Origin: an uncultured Latescibacterota bacterium
GTDB taxonomy: Bacteria > Latescibacterota > UBA2968 > UBA8231
Length of the DNA: 64,000 nt
Direction of reading: 5' to 3'
Assembly: GCA_951813615.1 (NCBI GenBank)
Contig: OX638377.1
Span: 2,356,001 to 2,420,000 of the forward strand
Part shown: one piece after another, positions 18,535-26,661 of the stretch
Layout: each line of letters starts with the position of its first letter
Numbering within the stretch: the first letter of the stretch is position 1
The notes under the pieces: model-generated
The model's database searches: none
Told to the model about the DNA's origin: nothing
The model's input: the letters and a program-made list of their open reading frames with translations, nothing else
Position numbers and translations under genes: made by a program

Positions 18535-18544
18535 TCTAGTTTTT

Positions 18545-18576
18545 ATACTAACGATAATGCCTGTTATAGTTAGTAT
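18545..18576. other. dif-like Xer recombination site
   Basis: The core has the dif layout: an 11-bp left arm ACTAACGATAA (18547-18557), a 6-bp centre TGCCTG (18558-18563) and an 11-bp right arm TTATAGTTAGT (18564-18574). The arms are inverted copies with one mismatch, and the match continues two bases outward on each side. The inner ends ATAA and TTAT are those conserved in E. coli dif. It lies between mutL and xer, about 100 bp upstream of the recombinase start. No T run supports a terminator reading. Confidence 0.72.
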
Positions 18577-18596
18577 GAAGGCAAAAATTGCAGAAG

Positions 18597-20363
18597 CTAT
18601 AATTTTCGCAGCAAGCGCTCCATATCACTCAATTTCATCCGCGCCATGACCGGCTTGTCCGCTGGGCTTATGTGCGGCTGGTCGACCTTTAGCAATTCAT
18701 TGATCAAATGCGCCATCTCCTCGGCGTTCAGTTTCTGACCTTTCCTTATACTCGCTTTGCGCGCATAAGCCAAAACAAGTGCTTCGCGCCAAGAGCGGCC
18801 CGAATGCTGGCCATCGCGCACGTCGTTCAATAGCTGATAAAAAACATCGCCTTCGCCAAAGCGATCCAATTCGGCGGGCACGGCTTCCACCAGCACTGTC
18901 CGCACGCCAAAATCCCGCACGCCAAAGCCGAGCTTAGCAATATCATCTCGCACTTGGTTGAAGATCTCAAAATCTGCTGCGCCCATTTCTAGCTGTATGG
19001 GAAAGAGCAATTGCTGGCTTTCTCCGGCCACGCCAGCAATTTGCGCCATGGCTTGATCGTAGCTGATGCGCTCGTGCGCAGCCTGCTGGTCGACAAAGAG
19101 CAAGCCGTCGGCTACCTCGACGAGAATGTACTGGTTGTGTACCTGCCACATCGCGGCATCTTCGGCAACGGCGACTTTGGCCTCGGTCGGAGCGACAAAA
19201 GTCAGGGCGAGCTGATCGTCGGACTCGCCGGACGTGGGCAGTCTTTGCAATACCGGTGACGCCGGTTCTCCCACGCGCACCGAAACGTCCTCCTCTCCGA
19301 CCAGATCAACGCCCGCAGTACTACTGGTCTCACTAAAGCGAGGTGTTGGGGCCGCAGCATAGACAAAAGATTGCACATCGGGCAGGCGCAAGCTTTGCCG
19401 GACGCTGTTCTCAATAGCCGCTATGACCTGCCCTTCGTTGGCCAAGCGAATCTCCCGCTTCGTTGGATGGACATTGACGTCGATTTTCTTGGGATCCATA
19501 TCGATCCAGAGCATGAATACCGGATGGTGTCCTTCCGGCAATAAACCTTCAAAACACCGCTGTACGGCGGCAGCCATCAGTCGCGAAGAGATGGGCCGTC
19601 CTTGTACAATGAGATACTGCTTGCCCTTGCTCCGACCGCAGTGTTCGGGACCGGCTAAGACCCCTTCGATTTTGAGGCCCTCCTCTTCGTGAGCGAGATT
19701 CAACAGTTCAGCGACTGGAATACCCAACAGCTCGGCCGCCCGCTCCTGACGCGATGCCGGGGCATAGTTAAAGACTTGGCGATCTTCGCGTTCTAGTTCA
19801 AAGCCAAGAGCTGGATAGCTAGCGGCTAAGTGGATGATGGTCTGTGCCACGTGGCGGGCTTCCGCATCGACGGACCGGAGAAACTTGCGCCGTGCTGGTG
19901 TATTAAAAAACAGGTTCTTTACCGCGATGGTCGTGCCACGCGCTCGACCAATACTGTGCGTCTCGCGCTCTAGGCCCCCTTCCACCACCAAGCGTGTCCC
20001 GGCTTCATCTTGCTGCGCACGCGATTCGATCGCCAAATGAGCGACTGCACCAATGCTGGCTAGAGCCTCGCCGCGGAAGCCCAGCGTCTGAATACAGAAC
20101 AGGTCGGCCACCGAGGCCATCTTGCTCGTGGCATGTCGGTGCACGCACAACGCGATATCCTCTCTGTTCATGCCTGAACCATCGTCGGTCACAACAATCG
20201 ACTGCTTGCCACCGGCTTTGATTTCCACGCGGATTTTAGTGGCAGACGCATCGATCGAGTTTTCGACCAATTCCTTCACGACCGAAGCCGGCCGTTCGAC
20301 TACCTCACCAGCGGCAATTTTTCCAATGAGACTTTCGTCGAGAACGCGAATGGTGCTCGCCAT
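18597..20363 (-). CDS. mutL: DNA mismatch repair protein MutL
   Basis: MutL links MutS mismatch recognition to strand incision. The N-terminal GHKL ATPase is clear: MASTIRVLDESLIGKIAAGEVV, ELVENSIDA, DDGSGM, TLGFRGEALASI and the GTTIAVKNLFFNTPAR segment. I set the start at ATG 20363, seven bases after the upstream gene; the open frame beyond it reads low-quality sequence. The C-terminal domain has the dimerisation fold, but the endonuclease site is altered: DQQAAHE where DQHA(X)2E is expected (near residue 422), ARKASIRKG where a Cys is expected, and SPADKP in place of CPHGRP. It may not nick DNA. Confidence 0.94.
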   Translation of the reverse strand: MASTIRVLDESLIGKIAAGEVVERPASVVKELVENSIDASATKIRVEIKAGGKQSIVVTDDGSGMNREDIALCVHRHATSKMASVADLFCIQTLGFRGEALASIGAVAHLAIESRAQQDEAGTRLVVEGGLERETHSIGRARGTTIAVKNLFFNTPARRKFLRSVDAEARHVAQTIIHLAASYPALGFELEREDRQVFNYAPASRQERAAELLGIPVAELLNLAHEEEGLKIEGVLAGPEHCGRSKGKQYLIVQGRPISSRLMAAAVQRCFEGLLPEGHHPVFMLWIDMDPKKIDVNVHPTKREIRLANEGQVIAAIENSVRQSLRLPDVQSFVYAAAPTPRFSETSSTAGVDLVGEEDVSVRVGEPASPVLQRLPTSGESDDQLALTFVAPTEAKVAVAEDAAMWQVHNQYILVEVADGLLFVDQQAAHERISYDQAMAQIAGVAGESQQLLFPIQLEMGAADFEIFNQVRDDIAKLGFGVRDFGVRTVLVEAVPAELDRFGEGDVFYQLLNDVRDGQHSGRSWREALVLAYARKASIRKGQKLNAEEMAHLINELLKVDQPHISPADKPVMARMKLSDMERLLRKL

Positions 20364-20370
20364 AAAATCC

Positions 20371-20886
20371 TCACAGTTCGGCCCAGAGCCGCTCGGCCTG
20401 CTGCCGGAATTCGGCCTGGGTAATTTTGCCTTGTTTGAGCGCGGTTTCCAAGTCGCGCAAGCGGCGGCGTGGCCCCCCTCCTCCTTTGAGATCCAGCCGT
20501 ATTTGAGACCAGATGTGCCATCCCCCCACGCCGAGCAACAAGACGATGAAGACCACTCCACCCCACCACGAGTCCTCTTGCTCTTGGCGCACCGCTCCTC
20601 CCTTTTGTCGCCAATCTGCGGCCACGGCTGGGTCGGGGTCGGCTAGCTCTACCCGCTTGGCTTGTGTCGCCCCGTTGGGCCCTTGGACGCGCACGGATTT
20701 TTTGAGCTGCCAAGCAAATCCTCGAGGTTTTTCGATCAGATACTCGATGAGATCGGCTTCTCTTATCTGATCGAACTGCTCTTTGGTAACCGGCACAGCC
20801 ATAGGGCCTAGCATGTTGAAAAGCAACACGATTGCAAATAAGAAAGATGCCAATCCAAGGGCAAAATATGTGGGGGGTTTATCCAT
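20371..20886 (-). CDS. Two-pass membrane protein with SHOCT-like tail
   Basis: Unknown function. A first membrane segment spans about residues 8-30, an extracytoplasmic stretch of about 75 residues follows, and a second membrane segment is near 108-127 (WWGGVVFIVLLLGVGGWHIW). The C-terminal 30 residues (RRLRDLETALKQGKITQAEF) resemble the SHOCT module, a short helical hairpin found at the ends of many membrane proteins. It is seven bases upstream of mutL and probably shares its transcript; the AT-rich repeat copy 2 lies just upstream of its start. Confidence 0.65.
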   Translation of the reverse strand: MDKPPTYFALGLASFLFAIVLLFNMLGPMAVPVTKEQFDQIREADLIEYLIEKPRGFAWQLKKSVRVQGPNGATQAKRVELADPDPAVAADWRQKGGAVRQEQEDSWWGGVVFIVLLLGVGGWHIWSQIRLDLKGGGGPRRRLRDLETALKQGKITQAEFRQQAERLWAEL

Positions 20887-20905
20887 TATTATGTTTTTCT
20901 TTTTT

Positions 20906-20930
20906 ATTTACATATTATATATTATAAGAC
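20906..20930 (-). repeat. AT-rich 25-bp repeat, copy 2
   Basis: Read on the - strand it matches copy 1 at 23 of 25 positions, with core ATATAATATGTAAA. It sits 20 bp upstream of the SHOCT-like gene and just after the Gfo/Idh-like stop. Its TATAAT box could serve as a promoter here, though copies at gene ends argue against that as a general role. Confidence 0.6.
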
Positions 20931-20933
20931 AAT

Positions 20934-21734
20934 TTATTTTATTTGTTTGCGATTTAAAATCGTATCTTGCCTCGCCGACGTGCGCATCCACTCCAAAAGA
21001 CGATAGCTTTCAGCCACTTGATCTAAACCCAACAACGACTGGGCGCGCCCTTGGATACAGGCGACAAAATTGCGATAGTACGCCGCTAGATCGTCCACTT
21101 CCCATGCCCAAGGCCAAGACTTGTCGACCATTTTGTCTTGGGCGTACGAACGAATCCTCAAAACTGGATCCACAGCCGGAAAGTCCATGAGTGCGACGGA
21201 ACCTTCGACGCCATTGCGCATCCTTAGCAAGGCAACCGACACGTCCTCTATGCGCCCGGGATGAAAAAAGTTACGCATCCTACTATATAGCATATCTACC
21301 CTTCCCCAAGTGCTCAGCAACAGGTCGCATACCTCCAAGGCCGCTTGGTTGCAGATCATCTCGCGGCCGATGGGATCGAATAGAGCCGAATCAAAAGAAA
21401 GCTCTAGCGAGTAATGCGCTACGCCCTGTTGGGCGGCCAACGCCGTACAAAAGGGCGCATGCCTCCCCCGTGAAAGCACACATACATTGGGATGGCTGCT
21501 GGCAAACGGCTCCTGTACGGGATGAGTAGCCATGACGTGCAGACCAGCTTCCGTGGCAACGCCAATCCAATGCGATTTATCCTCCACCTGCAATAGCACT
21601 AAGCCATCTATTTTTTGTTCCAAAACCGCACCGCAATCGGCATGATGTACAAGCTCGATATCGCAGCAGCTCCGCAAGGCATCCCGATGGACGGCTACCT
21701 CGCGGGCATGGCCTGCCACACCGAGCGTCATCAT
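20934..21734 (-). CDS. Divergent Gfo/Idh/MocA-like protein
   Basis: Sugar- or polyol-dehydrogenase relatives have an N-terminal Rossmann fold and a C-terminal sheet domain. Here the fold is recognisable from GLHVMATHPVQEP (position of the family's GKHVxxEKP, with the catalytic Lys replaced), the helix NQAALEVCDLLLSTWGRV and the C-terminal SYRLLEWMRTSAR. The N-terminus lacks a normal GxGxxG loop, and at 266 residues it is about 70 short. It is probably not an active dehydrogenase. Its start overlaps the hprK stop by four bases, so it is coupled to hprK. Confidence 0.6.
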   Translation of the reverse strand: MMTLGVAGHAREVAVHRDALRSCCDIELVHHADCGAVLEQKIDGLVLLQVEDKSHWIGVATEAGLHVMATHPVQEPFASSHPNVCVLSRGRHAPFCTALAAQQGVAHYSLELSFDSALFDPIGREMICNQAALEVCDLLLSTWGRVDMLYSRMRNFFHPGRIEDVSVALLRMRNGVEGSVALMDFPAVDPVLRIRSYAQDKMVDKSWPWAWEVDDLAAYYRNFVACIQGRAQSLLGLDQVAESYRLLEWMRTSARQDTILNRKQIK

Positions 21735-22672
21735 GGTTTTTTACCGGCCTTAATTCGCTCTTGGAGCCGCTGGCTAAATGTCCGTGCGGCGTAATCCCCA
21801 TCCAAGCGCAAGAGATAATCTATCGCGATGGTCTCGGCGAGTACCGTGATATTTTTGCCGGGAAATAGCGGTATGAAGACCTCGGGGACCTCGACGCCGA
21901 GAATTACCACCTTGTTGTCTTCGAGGCCAAGGCGTTCGTAAGCATATTTTTCATCCCAATCGACGAGGTTGACCAAGACTTCCACGCGCTTCTGCCGCCG
22001 AGTCCTCCACGCGCCAAACATCTTTTTTACGTCTAGGATGCCGATGCCGCGAATCTCGATGTGGTCTTGGAGCATCTCCGAGCTACACCCCACCAAAATG
22101 CCTTGGGGCTTGCGATTGATGATGACCACATCGTCGGCCACCAACCGATGCCCGCGCTCGACCAAATCCAAGGCGACTTCGCTTTTGCCAATGCCGCTGC
22201 GGCCGCGAAAAAGGAGTCCCACCCCAGAGACATCGACCAAGGTCCCGTGTATAGATACTTGGGGTGCGAACACTTCGTCGAGGTAAAAGCGGATGAGATG
22301 GGTAAATTCGGCGGTGTTGAATTCGGACTTCAGCAGCGGGACTTCGCACTCGTCGGCTAGTTTCCGCAGCTCGGAGTACACGCGCCCCCGCCCTGTCAAG
22401 ACCACGCATGGAATATTGAATTGATATATGATTTCGAGAGCCTGCCGCCGTCGGTCTGGGGACAAACTGCGCAGGTACTCCACTTCGGTATTACCCAAGA
22501 GCTGCACTTGATCCAAGGTAAACAACTCGACGAAACCTGTCAGAGCCAGACCGGGGCGATGGATGTCGCTGTTGTTGATAGTCCGCTGTAGCCCCTTGGC
22601 ACCAGCGATGAGCTTCAGCCGTAATTGCTGTCCATAGGTGGCTAGCAGATCTTTGATAGTTAGTTCACGCAT
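21731..22672 (-). CDS. hprK: HPr kinase/phosphorylase
   Basis: HprK phosphorylates and dephosphorylates Ser46 of HPr in carbon control. The 313-residue protein has the N-terminal domain and a catalytic domain with Walker A GRSGIGKS (157-164), the following SEVALDLVERGHRLVADD and the HprK signature EIRGIGILDV (206-215). No HPr or PTS gene is visible in this window. It overlaps rsgA by eight bases and the Gfo/Idh-like gene by four, so the three are one operon. In Gram-negative lineages HprK often controls non-sugar functions. Confidence 0.94.
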   Translation of the reverse strand: MRELTIKDLLATYGQQLRLKLIAGAKGLQRTINNSDIHRPGLALTGFVELFTLDQVQLLGNTEVEYLRSLSPDRRRQALEIIYQFNIPCVVLTGRGRVYSELRKLADECEVPLLKSEFNTAEFTHLIRFYLDEVFAPQVSIHGTLVDVSGVGLLFRGRSGIGKSEVALDLVERGHRLVADDVVIINRKPQGILVGCSSEMLQDHIEIRGIGILDVKKMFGAWRTRRQKRVEVLVNLVDWDEKYAYERLGLEDNKVVILGVEVPEVFIPLFPGKNITVLAETIAIDYLLRLDGDYAARTFSQRLQERIKAGKKP

Positions 22673-23570
22673 CGCTACTCAAGCTTGCGAAGATACGCCG
22701 GTATCCCTCGTAGCGCGCCGATGCAATGCGACCATCCGCTACGGCCTCGCGGACTGCGCAACTAGGTTCGTGCAAGTGGCTGCAATCGCCGAATTGGCAT
22801 TGGCCGAGCAGTGGTTCTAACTCGGGATAATACGCCGCTAGCTCTGCGGGTTTTACCCCCCATAAGCGGAGCTCTTTAACCCCGGGTGTATCGGCCACAT
22901 AGCCGCCTTCTTGCAACTTGAACAAATGCACGGTCGTGGTCGTGTGCCGACCCCGATCGTGGCGCTTCATTATCTCCTTGGTCTTTAGCCCCAACCCAGG
23001 CTCAATGCCGTTGAGTAAGGTTGATTTGCCGACCCCAGACTGGCCGACTACCGCCGTGCTGCGATTGATCAGCGCCTCTTTGAATTCGCCCATCCCATCG
23101 CCTTGCACAGCACTGGTGCGATAGATTGGATAACCGAGATCCTCATAAGGCGCCGTCAGGATACCCACGGCTTGGTGGGAGACTAAATCGACCTTGTTGA
23201 TGCAGACCACAGGCTGGAGATTACCCTTTATAGCCATGACGATCGCTCGGTCGATAAAGCCGTGACGAGGTCTCGGTTGGCAAGCTGCCACCACGATGAC
23301 CAATTGCTCCATGTTGACAAAAAGGATCTGCTCAAACGGACGTGTTCCACTGGCCCCACGTGAGAACTTGGAAGAGCGGGGATGCACTGCTTCGATGACT
23401 CCGGTTCGTTCGGCCGTCGGGACGACATCGACCCAGTCGCCAGCGACGACCGGGGAGCTAGTCTTGCGACACCCAGCCTTGAGACGGCCCCGGAGCTCGC
23501 ATTGCCAGTGGCTTCGCTCGACCTCGACGAGGCACTGTAGCCCAGAGACTCTGATAATGCGGCCCTGCAT
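22665..23570 (-). CDS. rsgA: Ribosome small subunit GTPase RsgA
   Basis: RsgA is a circularly permuted GTPase that checks 30S maturation. An N-terminal OB fold (about 1-65) precedes the G domain with G4 NKVD (125-128) before G1 GQSGVGKS (176-183) and G3 DTPG, the permuted order. The C-terminal zinc site is C258, C263, H265 and C271. At 301 residues it is of usual length. Overlaps hprK and lies 16 bp after the phosphoesterase. Confidence 0.96.
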   Translation of the reverse strand: MQGRIIRVSGLQCLVEVERSHWQCELRGRLKAGCRKTSSPVVAGDWVDVVPTAERTGVIEAVHPRSSKFSRGASGTRPFEQILFVNMEQLVIVVAACQPRPRHGFIDRAIVMAIKGNLQPVVCINKVDLVSHQAVGILTAPYEDLGYPIYRTSAVQGDGMGEFKEALINRSTAVVGQSGVGKSTLLNGIEPGLGLKTKEIMKRHDRGRHTTTTVHLFKLQEGGYVADTPGVKELRLWGVKPAELAAYYPELEPLLGQCQFGDCSHLHEPSCAVREAVADGRIASARYEGYRRIFASLSSDA

Positions 23571-23586
23571 GAGCGCCCGCCCCTGC

Positions 23587-24309
23587 CTACTCCCCTTTGG
23601 CGAGGCGCTCGGCTAAATAATTGGGGTAGCCGAGGTTTTCGATTTTCTGCTGGGTCAGCTTAAGCGGGTATTCGACGCGCTGGAGTTCGACCCATTGTTC
23701 GTCGGTATCCCACAGAGTGTACGCCGACCGCCAGTCGCCGTCGCGGGGTTGGCCAACGCTGCCGACAGCGACCAAATACTGGTGCCTCCCTATAGCGGCC
23801 CTAGCCGAAGTCAGCGGCACGGGCTTATCGCGCATCTTGCAATAAATGCGCGCTTCGTGTGTATGGCCGACAAAAGCCAATGGCCACTTGAGTTGGCTCA
23901 TACACCAAGTGACGCGATCGTACATAAGGAGGGGCTCCCACTCTTCGGGCTTGAGGGGATTGGCGTGGGACAGGGCTGCATCGCGTTCCACGCGTCGAAA
24001 GACTCCCTGGCGCAAAAAGCCGCGTTCTTCTTCCCCCAACATTTCATATGTTTGGTAAAGAGAGGGACGGGCTAGCAGATTAAAAGACTGGATATGCGCC
24101 GGCTCCAGCACGGCTTGATCGTGATTGCCCAGTACGATCTGCGCTTCTACTTCCTTGAGCCGATAGATACAGCCCAAAGGATCGGGACCGTATCCCACGA
24201 TGTCCCCCAAGCAGAGGATGCGCTCAGCACCAGCGTTGGTCGCGGCGATCAACACGGCCTCTAGCGCTTCTAGATTAGCGTGGATATCGGCGAGCACTGC
24301 GATCTTCAA
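23587..24309 (-). CDS. Metallophosphoesterase (YfcE/serine-phosphatase-like)
   Basis: A calcineurin-like phosphoesterase with two-metal site motifs in order: DIHAN near residue 8, GDIVGYGPDP, GNHD and GHTHEA. Close relatives of this 240-residue type are annotated as diadenosine-tetraphosphatase-like or phosphodiesterase proteins with poorly known substrates. It sits 12 bp downstream of the degenerate prs and 16 bp upstream of rsgA. A specific substrate cannot be read from the sequence. Confidence 0.88.
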   Translation of the reverse strand: MKIAVLADIHANLEALEAVLIAATNAGAERILCLGDIVGYGPDPLGCIYRLKEVEAQIVLGNHDQAVLEPAHIQSFNLLARPSLYQTYEMLGEEERGFLRQGVFRRVERDAALSHANPLKPEEWEPLLMYDRVTWCMSQLKWPLAFVGHTHEARIYCKMRDKPVPLTSARAAIGRHQYLVAVGSVGQPRDGDWRSAYTLWDTDEQWVELQRVEYPLKLTQQKIENLGYPNYLAERLAKGE

Positions 24310-24321
24310 AACGGCCTCGCC

Positions 24322-25248
24322 TCAGTTAAACAGCGCGCTAATGGACGTTTCTTCGTGGATAGCGCGAATGGCACTGGCAAAGAGAGGGGCCACGGAACAC
24401 ACCTGTATCATGGGTGTGCGGGCCTCCGCCGACAAGGGAATAGTATCAGTAATGGCGAGGGCTTGGAGACTGGATTGATCCAGCCTCGCGATCGTCTCCT
24501 TGGCAAGGGTGCCGTGGACGCAACCGGCGTAGATTTTGCGCGCGCCGTACTCCTTGACCGCGGCGGCTCCCTTGAGGATCGAGGTGCCGGTAACGATCTC
24601 GTCGTCGAAGAATACGACATCTCGGTCGGCGACGTCGCCAATGACCCTGTTTTCCCCGGCACCCTGATCGACGACGACGAGGGGCAACCCCAACCGCTGG
24701 GCATAGGTCTCGGTGACCTTGGCGCGGCTGATATCCGGAGCGGCCGCGACCAAGTTATCTCGGTCGAGATCGGCGTAATAAGCGCATATCGCCGGGACGC
24801 CACTTAATTGGTCCACGAGGATCCGGCTAAAACCCATAGTTTGTGGGCTGTGTAAGGTCATGGTGAGGATGCGGTCTGCCCCGGCTGCGGCGATCAGATC
24901 TGCCACTAAGCGAGCGGCTACGGAAATCCTCGGCTCGTCCTTGCTGTCGGCCAAAGCGTACGGATAGTACGGCAGGACGGCGGTGATGCGGCCGGCCGAG
25001 GCGTATTTTAGGGCGTCGAGGGCGATGAGTAACTCCATCAGGTTGTCGCTAACGGGCGGACACGAGGTTTGAATAAAGAACACATCGCGGCCACGCACGT
25101 TTTCACAGATTTTTACCTTTATATTTTCGTTGCTAAAGTCGATGAACTCGATGCGCCCCGGCTCGATAGCCAACGACTGATAAATGCCCTCAGCCAGTGC
25201 GGGATTGCTCCGCCCGGCGAAAACCTTGAGATCCGTACTCTCCATCAA
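24322..25248 (-). CDS. PRPP synthetase paralogue lacking the catalytic loop
   Basis: A ribose-phosphate pyrophosphokinase homologue, 308 residues. It keeps the metal-binding His (LHSPQ, H133) and a PRPP loop FDDEIVTGT (214-222). However, the flexible catalytic loop that reads DKRR in active enzymes reads DQGAGENR here (194-201), and the ATP-binding Arg of the RxD segment is replaced (YALADSKDEPR). A second, intact Prs is encoded 1.4 kb upstream in the same direction. It may be a regulatory subunit, like eukaryotic PRPP-synthetase-associated proteins, or have a changed reaction. Confidence 0.82.
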   Translation of the reverse strand: MMESTDLKVFAGRSNPALAEGIYQSLAIEPGRIEFIDFSNENIKVKICENVRGRDVFFIQTSCPPVSDNLMELLIALDALKYASAGRITAVLPYYPYALADSKDEPRISVAARLVADLIAAAGADRILTMTLHSPQTMGFSRILVDQLSGVPAICAYYADLDRDNLVAAAPDISRAKVTETYAQRLGLPLVVVDQGAGENRVIGDVADRDVVFFDDEIVTGTSILKGAAAVKEYGARKIYAGCVHGTLAKETIARLDQSSLQALAITDTIPLSAEARTPMIQVCSVAPLFASAIRAIHEETSISALFN

Positions 25249-25255
25249 TAGCCCC

Positions 25256-25924
25256 TTAGAACATGGCTAGTGCAGCGCGAGCTTGAGCGGCAATCGGGTA
25301 TTGAGCGAATGTGCGACTGACCTCTTCGAGCAGGGCCTGCTGCTTGTCGCTGTCGCCGGCCAACCCATATATGCGGGCGGCTTCCATTCGCGCCATGGCC
25401 TCGCGGATAGTCCCGGCCTGTTGGGCCGCATAGGCTTCGTAGTGCTGGGCCGCGGCGACAAATTGCCCTTCGGCTTCGAGACAGGCACCAAGACCGCTCT
25501 GGGCCGCATAAGCCAACACATCCAAAGGCTCGTAGTTGTCCAAGTAACGCTGGTAATAGCTCCGAGCCTCGGCATAGCGGCCCTGTGCGTAGTGGAGATT
25601 GGCCAAAAGCACAGTCCCTTGGGCGGCAGCCGAGGTCCCGGCATAAGAGGATACCAGCTCTTCGGCCAAGCGGATCGCCTCGGTCGGCTCTCCACCCTGC
25701 TCGACCATCAGCACATCGCCGAGTAGGGCCGCGGCTTGGAGCCGACCGGCCTCTTTGGACTCGATGAAATAATTGATGGCCACAATGACCACAATCACGG
25801 CGACGGCCCCACCGCCAAAGAGGCTAGCGCGTTCTTTGACGTACTCGACCGCCTGCATGATCCATTCGACGAACTCGTCTTCGCGGAGTTCGCTCTTGCT
25901 CAGTTTACGGCGTTCACTCGACAT
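25256..25924 (-). CDS. Single-pass membrane protein with TPR domain
   Basis: A 222-residue protein with a short cytoplasmic N-terminus, one membrane segment (about 36-54, GGGAVAVIVVIVAINYFI) and a C-terminal tetratricopeptide region of four or five repeats. The layout matches YfgM-type proteins, which attach to SecYEG and periplasmic chaperones. No enzymatic motif. It is packed between apt and the degenerate prs. Confidence 0.78.
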   Translation of the reverse strand: MSSERRKLSKSELREDEFVEWIMQAVEYVKERASLFGGGAVAVIVVIVAINYFIESKEAGRLQAAALLGDVLMVEQGGEPTEAIRLAEELVSSYAGTSAAAQGTVLLANLHYAQGRYAEARSYYQRYLDNYEPLDVLAYAAQSGLGACLEAEGQFVAAAQHYEAYAAQQAGTIREAMARMEAARIYGLAGDSDKQQALLEEVSRTFAQYPIAAQARAALAMF

Positions 25925-25960
25925 GAAGGTATGGTGTCTCCACGGTTTTAGGTTCAGGTT

Positions 25961-26473
25961 CTAATATACGATAGCGCTTGCCAATTTGTACTCGCGCAAA
26001 AGGTCTCGGCCCGACAAAAAGCTCAATTCGACCAAAACGCTGATGCCCTCGACAACCGCTCCCAGTTGCTCGAGCGTTTGACACGTCGCCACCAAGGTTC
26101 CGCCGGTGGCCAAAACGTCATCCACGACCAAGACCTTCTGCCCCGGCGCGATGGCATCCGTGTGGATTTCTAAGGACGTCTCGCCATATTCGAGTGCATA
26201 ATCGCGACTCAGCGTGGCCGCCGGTAACTTACCTGGTTTGCGCACCGGCACAAATCCGCATCCCAATTCGAGGGCCATAGGCGTGGCGAATACAAACCCG
26301 CGGGCCTCTATGCCGGCGACTAGGTCCACTTCGGAGTCCACAAAGGGTGCGAGCATGACTTGGACCGCGGCGGATAAACCAGCGGAGTCTTTGAGCAGCG
26401 GCGTGATGTCTTTGTACGAGACGCCATCTTGCGGAAAGTTGGGGATTTCGCGTATGAGTTTTTTAAAATTCAT
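25961..26473 (-). CDS. apt: Adenine phosphoribosyltransferase
   Basis: Apt joins adenine to PRPP to give AMP. The 170-residue protein shows FPQDGVSYKDITPLL near the N-terminus, the GIEARGFVFA block and the PRPP-binding loop VLVVDDVLATGGTL. The ATG at 26473 lies inside AT-rich repeat copy 3 and has no clear ribosome site. It lies between the two prs genes, whose product it consumes. Confidence 0.95.
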   Translation of the reverse strand: MNFKKLIREIPNFPQDGVSYKDITPLLKDSAGLSAAVQVMLAPFVDSEVDLVAGIEARGFVFATPMALELGCGFVPVRKPGKLPAATLSRDYALEYGETSLEIHTDAIAPGQKVLVVDDVLATGGTLVATCQTLEQLGAVVEGISVLVELSFLSGRDLLREYKLASAIVY

Positions 26474-26496
26474 TTACATATTATATGTTATGAGTC
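26472..26496 (-). repeat. AT-rich 25-bp repeat, copy 3
   Basis: Matches copy 2 at 22 of 25 positions on the same strand, core ATATAATATGTAAA. It fills the gap between the DUF5989 stop and the apt start and overlaps the apt start codon. Confidence 0.55.
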
Positions 26497-26658
26497 TTAA
26501 AATAAGGCGTAAATAAACGGAGCTACCGCCGACCCTTGGGTCGTAACAATTAACAGCCCCAACAGAATCAAAGTGACGAATATCGGCCCCAACCACCACT
26601 TTTTGCGGACTTTCATAAAATCCCATAACTCAGAGAAAATACTCAGTTTACTTGGCAT
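26497..26658 (-). CDS. DUF5989 family small membrane protein (53 aa)
   Basis: A 53-residue protein that begins MPSKLSIFSELWDFM, runs through KVRKKWWLGP and one membrane segment (IFVTLILLGLLIV), and ends QGSAVAPFIYALF. This pattern matches the DUF5989 family. Start ATG 26658 has GGGAGGG seven bases upstream. It begins three bases after the prs2 stop. The family is often found beside carbamoyltransferase-type genes; here it is beside PRPP genes. Function unknown. Confidence 0.85.
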   Translation of the reverse strand: MPSKLSIFSELWDFMKVRKKWWLGPIFVTLILLGLLIVTTQGSAVAPFIYALF

Positions 26659-26661
26659 TAC

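Noticed and set aside
18545..18576. Reading the palindrome as a terminator for mutL
   Set aside because: AT-only stem without a T run beyond it and with the exact 11-6-11 dif layout.
20361..20561. N-terminal extension of MutL
   Set aside because: Composition does not match MutL and the frame runs through the upstream SHOCT-like gene.
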